Of a stretch of 39,496 nucleotides of DNA, positions 30,957 to 39,496 are shown piece by piece. Position 1 is the stretch's first letter; every line of letters begins with the position of its first letter. The DNA is taken from assembly GCA_017882605.1 (NCBI GenBank), contig JADGPE010000011.1, forward strand, positions 1 through 39,496, read 5' to 3'. The notes beneath the pieces were generated by a model, which ran no database searches, had not been told where the DNA came from, and saw only the letters and a list, made by a program, of their open reading frames with translations. The position numbers were made by a program, and so were the translations under genes. This DNA is from Thermoleophilia bacterium. GTDB taxonomy: Bacteria > Actinomycetota > Thermoleophilia > Gaiellales > Gaiellaceae.

Positions 30957-32833
30957 CAGCGGACGGCCAGGAAGACGACGGCGAGGATCGCGAGCCCGCC
31001 CGCAAGCGCGAGCGCGTACGACCGGACGAGGCCGGTCTGTGCGTGGGAGAGCTCGCGCGAGCCGAGCCCGACGACTCCGGTGACGGCGCTCATCGAGCCG
31101 GCGATCAGCGGCCGCTCGACGAACGCATACAGCCCGCGTGCCAACAGGTCGGAGCTGCGGTACCAGACCACGTCGTAGAGCTCGTCCCAGTAGAACTTCC
31201 GCTCGAAGAGCCTGACCGGGCGCGGGGCCCTAACGCGCTTCGCGGCGTAGATCGTCCAGGCCACGAAGATGCCTGCAAGGCCGACGGCGACCGACACCGC
31301 CATCGTCACGTACTCCTGGGTGTTCGTCGGCTCGACGATCGCGGCGGCGACAGGGTCGAGCCACGTCGAGAACGGCGTCCAGAACGGTGCGAACTGCAGG
31401 AACCCGGCCACGGTCGAGAGGACGGCCAGGACGGCCACCGTCCAGCGCATCGAGAGCGGCCCCTCCTGGCCGTGGTGTGCATGGAAGTGCTCGCGCGCGA
31501 AGGCGGTCGGCTCACCGGTGAAGACGATGAAGTAGAGCCGGAATGCATAGATGCCGGTGAGGAACGCCCCGATCACGCAGGCGACATAGATCAGGTCGCC
31601 GTACCAGCCACCGTGCCCGAGCGCCGCCGAGATGACCGGGTCCTTCGAGAAGAAGCCTGCGAACGGCGGGATGCCGACGAGCGCGAGCGAGCCGACGAGG
31701 AACACGATCTTCGTGAACGGCATCAACTTGCCGGCGCCGGCCAGTTTGCGGATGTCCTGTTCGCCCGCGATGGCGTGGATCGCGATCCCGGCTGCGAGGA
31801 AGAGCAGCGCCTTGAAGAACGCGTGCGTCATCAGGTGGAACATGGCGCTGGGGTACGCGCCGAGCCCCGCGCCGACGAACATGTAGCCGATCTGCGACAT
31901 CGTCGAGTAGGCGATCACGCGCTTGATGTCGGTCTGCACGAGGGCGATCAAGCCGGCCATGAGGAGTGTCGCTGCGCCGAGCCCGGCGGCGAGATCCTGG
32001 ATGACATAGGCGTTCTCGAAGAGTGGATGACAGCGGACGATCAGGTAGACCCCGGCGGTGACCATCGTCGCCGCGTGAATGAGGGCGCTCACCGGCGTCG
32101 GGCCTTCCATCGCGTCCGGGAGCCAGGTGTGCAACGGCAGCTGTGCCGATTTCGCGAGTGCGCCACCCAGCAAGCCCAGCGCGATCAGGTTCGCCACGGC
32201 GCCGCCGGTCGGTGACGCGGCGAAGACGCTCGCGTAGTCGAGGTGCCCCGTGTGCTGGATGAGCAGGAAGAGCGCGAGCGCCATGGTCGCGTCGCCGAAC
32301 GCGTTCATCACGAACGCCTTCTTCGCGGCTGCGATCGCGGACGGCCGATCATGGTGGAAGCCGATCAGCAGGTAGCTGGAGAGCCCGACCATGCCCCAGC
32401 CTGCGAGCAGCAGCAGCAGGTTGCCGCTTTCGACGAGCAGCAGCATCGAGAAGACGAACAGCGACATGTAGGCGAAGTAGCGGCGTTCCTCGTCCTCGCC
32501 GTCCATGTAGCCGATCGAGTAGGCGACGATCAGCGAGCCGACGCCGGCCACGATCAGCATCATCACGATCGAGAGCTGGTCGACGAGGAGCGAGAGCCCG
32601 AAGTGGTAGGGGCCGGCGCTCAGCCACGTCCACGAGGTCGTCACGCTCCCGCGTGAGCCCGGGCTGCGGCCCCACATCCCGATGAACGCGACAGCTGCGG
32701 CCGTGAAGGCGCCCATGGTCGTCAACGTCGAGATGTACGCGGCGGTCCGGCGGGAGATGCTCGTCCCGGCGAGCGTGATCGCGAGCGCCGAGGCAAGCGG
32801 CAGCAGCAGGCAGATCCAGGCGGCGGTCGTCAC
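30956..32833 (-). CDS. nuoL: NADH-quinone oxidoreductase subunit L
   Basis: A 625-aa distal antiporter-like subunit of complex I with the long C-terminal lateral helix. Landmarks are LLLLAGWGMVGLSSYLLIGF, ALAKSAQLPLHTWLPDAM (conserved lysine), GPTPVSALIHAATMVTAGVY and STMSQIGYMFVGAG. After residue 480 come the lateral-helix linker and a final transmembrane segment. Start GTG 32833 directly follows the nuoK TAG without overlap. Confidence 0.95.
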   Translation of the reverse strand: MTTAAWICLLLPLASALAITLAGTSISRRTAAYISTLTTMGAFTAAAVAFIGMWGRSPGSRGSVTTSWTWLSAGPYHFGLSLLVDQLSIVMMLIVAGVGSLIVAYSIGYMDGEDEERRYFAYMSLFVFSMLLLVESGNLLLLLAGWGMVGLSSYLLIGFHHDRPSAIAAAKKAFVMNAFGDATMALALFLLIQHTGHLDYASVFAASPTGGAVANLIALGLLGGALAKSAQLPLHTWLPDAMEGPTPVSALIHAATMVTAGVYLIVRCHPLFENAYVIQDLAAGLGAATLLMAGLIALVQTDIKRVIAYSTMSQIGYMFVGAGLGAYPSAMFHLMTHAFFKALLFLAAGIAIHAIAGEQDIRKLAGAGKLMPFTKIVFLVGSLALVGIPPFAGFFSKDPVISAALGHGGWYGDLIYVACVIGAFLTGIYAFRLYFIVFTGEPTAFAREHFHAHHGQEGPLSMRWTVAVLAVLSTVAGFLQFAPFWTPFSTWLDPVAAAIVEPTNTQEYVTMAVSVAVGLAGIFVAWTIYAAKRVRAPRPVRLFERKFYWDELYDVVWYRSSDLLARGLYAFVERPLIAGSMSAVTGVVGLGSRELSHAQTGLVRSYALALAGGLAILAVVFLAVR

Positions 32834-33142
32834 CTAGCCTCGCAGCGTCCTGAGCTTGTCGACGTCGAGCTCGACGTGGCGGCGGCCCATCGCGACGATC
32901 AGGCCGAGGCCGACGACGACCTCGGAGGCGGCGACCGCCATCACCGAGATCGCGAAGATCTGGCCGTCCTCCCGCCCGTGCAGCCGCGAGAACGCGATCA
33001 ACAAGAGGTTCGCCGAGTTGAGCATGATCTCGACGCTCAGGAGGATGATCAGTGGGTTGCGCCGCAGCATCACGCCGAGCGCGCCGATCGAGAAGAGCAG
33101 CCCGGCGAGAATCACGTACCACTGGATGTCAGGTCCGTGCAT
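32834..33142 (-). CDS. nuoK: NADH-quinone oxidoreductase subunit K
   Basis: A 102-aa three-helix membrane subunit of complex I. The two family glutamates on the proton path are visible in LLSVEIMLNSANLL and AASEVVVGLGL. Length is normal. ATG 33142 overlaps the end of nuoJ by 14 bases, an unusually long overlap for this cluster. Confidence 0.95.
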   Translation of the reverse strand: MHGPDIQWYVILAGLLFSIGALGVMLRRNPLIILLSVEIMLNSANLLLIAFSRLHGREDGQIFAISVMAVAASEVVVGLGLIVAMGRRHVELDVDKLRTLRG

Positions 33143-33671
33143 CGCCCTCGATCTTCCGCGCGTGCGAGCCGAGGACGACGCCGCCGACGGCGGCGACCAG
33201 GAGCACGATCGACGTGACCTCGAACGCGATCAGATGGTCGGTGAGGAACAGGCGGCCGATCGCCTCCGGCGAGCCGAATGCACGGGTGATGTGCTGCGGC
33301 TTCGTGAGGAACCCGCCGGCTTGCATGCCGACGACGACGCAGACCTCGGCCAGGATCGCGCCTCCGGCGAGGACGGCGCCGACGATCTGCCACGAAGGCC
33401 CGCCCGACCACGGCGATTCGCCGGTGCGGTCGCCGAGGTAGGCGATCACGAAGAGGAACATCACCATCACCGCGCCGCCGTAGACGAGCAACTGGCCGGC
33501 GGCGACGAACTCGCCCGAGAGGAGCAGGAAGAGCACGGCGAGCGAAGCGAGGTTCCCGATCAGCGAGAGCGCCGAGTAGAACGGGTTCGAGAAGCTGACG
33601 ACGGCGAGCGCGCTCGCGAGGCACGCGAACGCGGCCACGAACCAGACGACCCAGACCAGGAAGTCAGCCAC
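33129..33671 (-). CDS. nuoJ: NADH-quinone oxidoreductase subunit J
   Basis: A 180-aa membrane subunit with five spans. The signature YGGAVMVMFLFVIAYLG marks the third helix, involved in coupling quinone reduction to proton pumping. Start GTG 33671 is preceded by GGGAG on the minus strand at about 9 bases. It is the first gene after the only sizeable gap in the cluster; its start therefore depends on its own ribosome-binding site rather than overlap. Confidence 0.93.
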   Translation of the reverse strand: MADFLVWVVWFVAAFACLASALAVVSFSNPFYSALSLIGNLASLAVLFLLLSGEFVAAGQLLVYGGAVMVMFLFVIAYLGDRTGESPWSGGPSWQIVGAVLAGGAILAEVCVVVGMQAGGFLTKPQHITRAFGSPEAIGRLFLTDHLIAFEVTSIVLLVAAVGGVVLGSHARKIEGDART

Positions 33672-33687
33672 TAGCTCGTTCTCCCAT

Positions 33688-33721
33688 GAACCTGGTTGCC
33701 GGCGAAGCCGGAACCAGGTTC
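33688..33721. repeat. Intercistronic hairpin 1 (nuoI-nuoJ gap)
   Basis: GAACCTGGTT-g-CCGGC / GAA loop / GCCGG-AACCAGGTTC forms a 15-bp stem with one bulged G (33698). The 10-bp outer arms are identical to those of hairpin 2, while the inner 5 bp differ but still pair. Confidence 0.85.
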
Positions 33722-33723
33722 AA

Positions 33724-33734
33724 GTCCTTCGGAC
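33724..33734. repeat. Small hairpin between the two large ones
   Basis: GTCC-TTC-GGAC, a 4-bp stem with a triloop, in the spacer between the two long hairpins. It may be incidental. Confidence 0.35.
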
Positions 33735-33736
33735 AC

Positions 33737-33770
33737 GAACCTGGTTTCGCCCGCGGCGAGAACCAGGTTC
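33737..33770. repeat. Intercistronic hairpin 2 (nuoI-nuoJ gap)
   Basis: GAACCTGGTT-TCGCC / CGC loop / GGCGA-g-AACCAGGTTC, again 15 bp with one bulged G (33760) on the other arm. Its edge overlaps the nuoI stop codon (33769-33771). No T-run follows in either direction, so a plain terminator is unlikely. An mRNA-stability element, attenuator or REP-like unit fits better. Confidence 0.85.
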
Positions 33771-34266
33771 ACGAATGCTCCTTGTAGTAGGGGATCGGCG
33801 TGTCGTAGAGATCGGCGTCGGCGACCGGCACACGCTTGATCGGCGGGGCGAGGAGCATGTCCTTCGTGTAGATCAGGTCGTCCCGGTTGTACTCGGAGAT
33901 CTCGAAGTCGTTCCCGAGCGTGATCGCGTCGAACGGGCACGCGAGCTCGCAGTAACCGCAGAAGATGCAGCGCGACATGTTGATCTCGTAGATGCGCGCA
34001 TAGCGCTCGCCGGCCGAGACTCGGTTGGTCGGCGTGTTCTCCGCCGCGACGACGCGGATGCAGTCCGCCGGGCAGGCGGCCGCGCACAGCGAGCAGCCGA
34101 CGCACTTCTCGAGCCCGTTCTCGTGCACGTTCAACCGGTGGCGGCCGCGGTAGCGCGGATACACCGGGCGCTTGTACTCCGGGTACTGCTGCGTGATCGG
34201 CTTCTTGAAGACCTGCTTCAGCGTCACCCCGAAGCCCTTCAGCGTGTTCGGCACGACGAAGCTCAT
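33769..34266 (-). CDS. nuoI: NADH-quinone oxidoreductase subunit I
   Basis: A 165-aa ferredoxin-like subunit carrying the last two [4Fe-4S] clusters (N6a, N6b) before quinone. Both motifs are complete: CVGCSLCAAACP and CIFCGYCELACP. An N-terminal amphipathic segment precedes them. ATG 34266 overlaps the nuoH stop (ATGA). Downstream its stop touches hairpin 2. Confidence 0.96.
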   Translation of the reverse strand: MSFVVPNTLKGFGVTLKQVFKKPITQQYPEYKRPVYPRYRGRHRLNVHENGLEKCVGCSLCAAACPADCIRVVAAENTPTNRVSAGERYARIYEINMSRCIFCGYCELACPFDAITLGNDFEISEYNRDDLIYTKDMLLAPPIKRVPVADADLYDTPIPYYKEHS

Positions 34267-35264
34267 GAGACAGCCACCACGAGGAGCGCCGTGATGAGCG
34301 CGTTGGCCGTCGCGACCGGGAGCAGGACCTTCCACCCGAAGCGCATCAACTGGTCGTAGCGAAGACGCGGCTGAGAGGCGCGCAGCCAGATGAAGAGGGC
34401 GACGAGCGTGAACAGCTTCAGGACGAACCAGATCGGCCCGAACTTGTCGAGCGAGTGCACCCACGGGAAGTGGTAGCCGTCGAAGAAGAGGGTCACGCAG
34501 AGGCCGGAGAGGGTGAGCATGTTGATGTACTCCGCAGCTTGGAAGATCCCCCATCTCATTCCTGAATATTCAGTGTGGTACCCCGCGACCAGTTCTGTAT
34601 CTGCCTCTGGTAGATCGAAAGGCGGTCTTGAAGTCTCCGCGACACCGCCGAGCATGAACACGCAGAGCCCGACGAACTGCGGGATGAAGAACCAGAGAGT
34701 CGCCTGCTGCTTGTCGACGATCGCCTGCAGGTTGAGCGACTGTCCCATCAGGACGACGCCGAGCACCGAGAGCGCCAGCGACACCTCGTATGAGACGAGC
34801 TGAGCGCACGTGCGCATCGAGCCGAGGATCGAGTACTTCGACTCGGACGCCCAGCCGCCGACGATGAAGCCGTAGATGCCCACGGAGCCGAGCGCGAAGA
34901 TCAGGATCAGCGAGATCGGGACGTTGACGACGGCGCCGTTGATCCGATGGCCCCAGACGGTCCAGCCCGCGCCGAACGGCAGCACGCTGAAGGCGAGCAG
35001 CGCCGTGAACATCGAGACGACGGGGGCGATGATGTAGAGCGGCTGCTTGGCCGCGATCGGCGCGAATGCCTCCTTGCGGATCAGCTTCAACAGGTCTGCG
35101 ATCGGCACCAGGAGGCCCTTGGGGCCTGCCCGATTCGGGCCGTAGCGGTTTTGCATCCGGCCGAGCAGCTTCCGTTCGAGCCAGGTCGTCAGCGCGAAGA
35201 ACACCATCACGACGTTGATCACGATGAGCGCCTTCGGGATCGTGATCCACCACGGCTCGTGCAT
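34263..35264 (-). CDS. nuoH: NADH-quinone oxidoreductase subunit H
   Basis: A 333-aa eight-span membrane subunit that forms the quinone entry site with NuoB and NuoD. Conserved loops include ERKLLGRMQNRYGPNRAGP near residue 30 and the highly conserved ETSRPPFDLPEAD followed by EYSGMRWG near 210-240. ATG 35264 shares one base with the nuoG stop (TGATG). About 110 bp encoding the second loop have foreign-looking codon use (separate entry), though the protein sequence is intact. Confidence 0.95.
   Translation of the reverse strand: MHEPWWITIPKALIVINVVMVFFALTTWLERKLLGRMQNRYGPNRAGPKGLLVPIADLLKLIRKEAFAPIAAKQPLYIIAPVVSMFTALLAFSVLPFGAGWTVWGHRINGAVVNVPISLILIFALGSVGIYGFIVGGWASESKYSILGSMRTCAQLVSYEVSLALSVLGVVLMGQSLNLQAIVDKQQATLWFFIPQFVGLCVFMLGGVAETSRPPFDLPEADTELVAGYHTEYSGMRWGIFQAAEYINMLTLSGLCVTLFFDGYHFPWVHSLDKFGPIWFVLKLFTLVALFIWLRASQPRLRYDQLMRFGWKVLLPVATANALITALLVVAVS
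34531..34640 (-). other. Low-GC, rare-codon patch inside nuoH
   Basis: Within nuoH this patch uses AGA for arginine twice and also TCA (twice), CTA, CCA, ACA, GGA and TAT. Elsewhere in the window the strongly preferred codons are GC-ending. Positions 34561-34620 are 50% G+C by my count. Codon use returns to normal immediately on both sides. Confidence 0.7.
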
Positions 35265-37329
35265 CAGGCCTCCACCTCGACGTGAGCATGCAGCTCTCCC
35301 GCGTCGTGCTGCGCGACGCGCACCGTGCCCGCTGCGAGATCGCGCACGATGCGCGCACGCAGTTCGACCGACGTGCCGTTCGACGAGACCGTGACCGTTT
35401 GCCCGTTGCGGATCCGCCGTGCGTTCGCGTCCTCGCGCGCGAGTTGCACCTCGCCGGCGGGGCGCTGGAACTGCAGCTCGGGCGTGCGGTCGACGGCGGC
35501 ACCGGAGAAGAGCGGCCGGTAGGCGACGAGGCGCAGCCCCGCGCCCGCCACATGCTCCTTGGCAGGCGGCGGCGTCCCGGCGCGCTCGGCGCGCGGCGGC
35601 AAGGAGGCGCGCTCGCCGACCTCGCCGAAGGTGATGCCGCCGAAGCAGCGCGCGGAGATCTCGTCGAAGACGACGGACACGTGCGGCGACACGCTGACGT
35701 CGAAGCGTTCCGCGAGCTTCGAGATCCACGCGAGCAGGTCGGGGACCGGCGCGAGCACGGTCCGGCGCTGGCGCTGCAGCCGTCCCTCGAGGTTGATCGT
35801 CGTGCCGTCCCGCTCGAGGTAGCTCGTCGACGGCAGCACGAGGTCTGCGAGACCGCGGAAGCTCTCCTGGAACATCCCGATCCCGATCACTGCGTCCGCG
35901 TGCCGTGCGAGCGCCCTGACGCTGGGGTCGGTTGCTGCCTCGTCTCCCGAGATCAGGAGCAACCTCGGCTCGGCATCGAGCGGTTCGCCGTCGCCCGCTG
36001 CACTCCAGGCGTCCGCGACGCCGCGCCCGTTCGGGGTGCGGGGCAGGTAGTAGACGTTCGTTGCCTCGACGGTCGTGGTCGCGTCGTCGGTGACGAGCGC
36101 ATCGACGGAACCGCCGGGCGCGCCGTAGACGATCGTCGCGCCGCTGCGCTGCGCGGCCTTCAGCCAGAGCTCGACGATCGGGGCGCGCTCGACGACCGGC
36201 TCGTCGCAGAGGACTGCGATCGTCCTGGCGTCGCGCAGCGCGGAGAGCGGAGCGCGGAAAGCGTCACCCCAATCCGGCACGTCCTCAGGCAGCACGGCGG
36301 CGTTCGCGCCGAGGCCCTCTCGCAGCAGCTTGCCGAGCGCGTAGGCCTCTTCGACCGACTCGCCGCCGGAGAGCGCCGTGACGGTGGACGCGCCGCCGGC
36401 GCGCAGCAGCTGCTCGGCCTGGTCGAGGGCGTCATCCCACGAGAGCTCCTCGAAGCGGCGCGGCCCGGCTTTGCGCAGCGGCGCGGTGATCCGGTCGCTG
36501 GCATCGAGGTGCGCGTAGGCGAAGCGGCCCTTGTCGCACAGCCAGCCCTCGTCGACCTCGGGATGGTTGCGCGAGAGGATGCGCTTGACCTTGCCCTCGC
36601 GTGTCGTCGCCGTCGTGTTGCAGCCGACGGGGCAGAGGCCGCAGACGGTGGGCACGTTCTGGATCTCCCACGGACGGGCTTCGAACCGGTACTGCGTCGA
36701 GGTGAGCGCGCCGACCGGGCAGAGCTCGGTCACGTTGCCCGAGAAGTGGCCGACGTACGGCTCGTCTTCGAAGGTCGCGATCACCGACTGGGCACCGCGG
36801 TTGATCGCGACGAGCTGCCCGTCCTCGGCGACCCGTTCGCTGAAGCGCGTGCAGCGGTAACAGAGGATGCAGCGCTCCCGGTCGAGGGCGATCAGCGGCG
36901 AGATCGGGATCGGCTTCTCGAACGTGCGCTTCGGGAACGTCATGCGGGTCGATCCCGGCCCGTACCGGAACGTCAGATCCTGTAGAGGGCACTCGCCGCC
37001 CTTGTCGCAGACAGGGCAGTCGAGCGGATGGTTGACGAGGATGAACTCGAGCGTGGAGTTCTGCCCCTCGGCCGCCTGGGACGAGGTGCGCGCAGTCTTC
37101 ACGATCATGCCGTCCTGTGCCGAGAGTGTGCAGCCCGCCTGGAGCTTCGGCATCCCTTCCACCTCGACGAGGCACATGCGGCACGCGCCCACCGGCGGCC
37201 CGAGCCGCGGTTCGTAACAGAAGACGGGGATCTCGATCCCGGCGGCGGCCGCCGTCTCGACCATGCCCGTGCCCTTCGGCACCTGCACGGCCCGCTCGTC
37301 GATCGTCACGGTCACGAGCTCGGGCGCGC

Positions 37330-37333
<4 letters not shown>
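35264..37333 (-). CDS. nuoG: NADH-quinone oxidoreductase subunit G
   Basis: A 689-aa peripheral-arm subunit of complex I. In order: a [2Fe-2S] ferredoxin domain (CYEPRLGPPVGACRMC), a His-Cys3 [4Fe-4S] motif (HPLDCPVCDKGGEC), a second cluster motif (CILCYRCTRFSE with CPVGAL) and a molybdopterin-oxidoreductase-type 4Fe-4S motif (CGLCPVGCN, then WLCDKGRF) that would hold cluster N7. The remaining C-terminal part resembles the molybdopterin-domain scaffold without cofactor. ATG 37333 overlaps the nuoF stop (ATGA). Confidence 0.95.
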
Positions 37334-38638
<1,305 letters not shown>

Positions 38639-38649
<11 letters not shown>

Positions 38650-39109
38650 GCAGCTCCTCGACGATCGCTGGGACGTCGTCCGCCTCGACGTGTGTGCGGT
38701 AGTGGTGGTCGACCGCGACGATCGTCGCCCAGCCGCAGCCGCCGAGGCATTCGACCGCGCGGAGGGTGACCTTCCCGTCGGCGCTCGTCTCGCCCGCTCT
38801 GCAACCGAGGCCGTTCTCGAACGCTTCGACAACCTGCTGCGCGCCGACGACCGCGCACGAGACGTTCGTGCACACCTCGACGAGGTGCTCGCCGATCGGC
38901 GCGAGGTGGAACTGGTCGTAGAACGACGCGATCGACTTCACGTACGCCGGCGTCTCGTCGAGCGCGTCGGCGACCTCGCGGATCACGTCCGGCGAGAGCC
39001 AGCCGTGCTCGGCCTGGGCGAGCCGCAGCGCAGGCAGCACCGCGCTCTCCGAGCCGGCCGGGTACTTCCCACGTTCGGCCTGGATCGCCTCGTAAAGGTT
39101 GGGGGTCAA
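38639..39109 (-). CDS. nuoE: NADH-quinone oxidoreductase subunit E
   Basis: A 156-aa thioredoxin-like [2Fe-2S] (N1a) subunit of complex I. The four ligands are in CTNVSC and CLGGCGWA. The preceding helical bundle domain ([19 protein letters not shown], then [15 protein letters not shown]) is typical. TTG 39109 overlaps the nuoD stop (TTGA), an uncommon start codon favoured here by coupling. Confidence 0.95.
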
Positions 39110-39496
39110 CGGTCGACCTCGCCCATCACGGTGTCGAGAGAGCCGACGATCGCGATCATGTCGGCGATCAGCGCGTCGGTCATGCACGTCGCGGTCGCCT
39201 GCAGCGCCACGAACGACGGCGCACGGAACTTGACGCGCCACGGCCTCGGCCCGCCGTCGGAGCAGACGTAACAGCCGAGCTCCCCGCGCGGTGACTCGAT
39301 CGCGAAGTAGACCTCGCCCTCGGGCACGCGGAAGCCTTCCGTGACGATCTTGAAGTGATGGATCAGCGACTCCATCGAGGTGTGCAGCTCGTGGCGAGGC
39401 GGCAGCACGACCTTGCGGTCGTCGGCGATCCACGGCTCGCCCTCCATGTGCTCGAGCCGGTCGAGGCACTGCTCGACGATGCGCACCGACTCGCGC
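39106..39496 (-). CDS. nuoD: NADH-quinone oxidoreductase subunit D (C-terminal part, cut by window end)
   Basis: The last 130 or so codons of the 49-kDa-type subunit; the frame continues beyond base 39496. Diagnostic segments are [37 protein letters not shown] and a [10 protein letters not shown] motif, followed by [19 protein letters not shown] at the C-terminus, the conserved NuoD/hydrogenase-large-subunit-like end. NuoD together with NuoB forms the quinone-reduction site. The upstream genes nuoA-C are expected just outside the window. Confidence 0.95.
   Translation of the reverse strand, partial: RESVRIVEQCLDRLEHMEGEPWIADDRKVVLPPRHELHTSMESLIHHFKIVTEGFRVPEGEVYFAIESPRGELGCYVCSDGGPRPWRVKFRAPSFVALQATATCMTDALIADMIAIVGSLDTVMGEVDR

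Noticed and set aside
33688-33770. CRISPR-like repeats
   Set aside because: Only two palindromic units with arms of 10 bases and no repeat-spacer periodicity or cas genes.
35282-36985. 567-codon plus-strand open frame opposite nuoG
   Set aside because: It is a mirror of NuoG coding sequence with no recognisable motif; NuoG has all its Fe-S ligands on the minus strand.

Overview
This is a dense, GC-rich bacterial chromosome segment with genes on both strands and almost no intergenic DNA. Many genes start with GTG or TTG and overlap the previous stop codon by 4 bases. The high G+C, gene content and promoter style point to an Actinomycetota bacterium, and Thermoleophilia (Gaiellales/Solirubrobacterales-like) is my best guess. 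That placement is an inference; there is no rRNA or marker tree here.

Left part (1-12.5 kb). A tRNA-Phe gene is followed by arginase (rocF), which converges on the clamp-loader-like ATPase rarA. Divergent from rarA runs a tightly coupled cluster: SAM methyltransferase, M20 metallopeptidase, pabB and pabC (p-aminobenzoate for folate), a DUF1385 membrane protein, then pncB and pncA (nicotinate/nicotinamide salvage to NAD). After that come a short single-membrane-span FtsH-like protease, methylmalonyl-CoA epimerase, a small unknown gene, an ECF-type sigma factor and a divergent YchF-like GTPase.

Middle (12.5-17.2 kb). This stretch is looser and looks accessory. It has a DUF5069-cupin fusion, a 0.5 kb gap without a convincing gene, a small ABM-like protein, a P-loop kinase, a DMT transporter, two VOC-fold proteins, an isolated cyclic-nucleotide-binding domain and a 69-aa protein. 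Two families of short imperfect direct repeats lie in it.

17.2-28 kb. A minus-strand trio (winged-helix/AlkZ-related protein, YhaM-type exoribonuclease, EamA transporter) diverges from a plus-strand series: DUF1015, inositol-monophosphatase family, Mrp ATPase, HAD-IB phosphatase, a shortened Ldh2-type dehydrogenase and a b-type-cytochrome-like membrane protein. Converging on this is a five-gene, fully overlapping minus-strand operon: UPF0173 metallo-hydrolase, an 88-aa unknown, a DUF1028 protein and two tandem cupin-TPR paralogues. This operon is the best candidate here for an undescribed functional unit.

Right part (28-39.5 kb). The minus strand carries respiratory complex I genes in the order nuoD (cut by the window end)-E-F-G-H-I-J-K-L-M-N. 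They are nearly all overlapping, so they are probably co-transcribed and translationally coupled. The only real gap, between nuoI and nuoJ, is filled by two 15-bp-stem hairpins that share outer arms but have different, internally complementary inner stems. Inside nuoH, about 110 bp encoding the most conserved loop uses codons unlike the rest of the window.

Across the window many first-in-operon genes have a TAnnnT (-10-like) hexamer ending 6-10 bases before the start codon and no Shine-Dalgarno, which suggests widespread leaderless transcription. A few genes instead have a good Shine-Dalgarno and a more distant -10.
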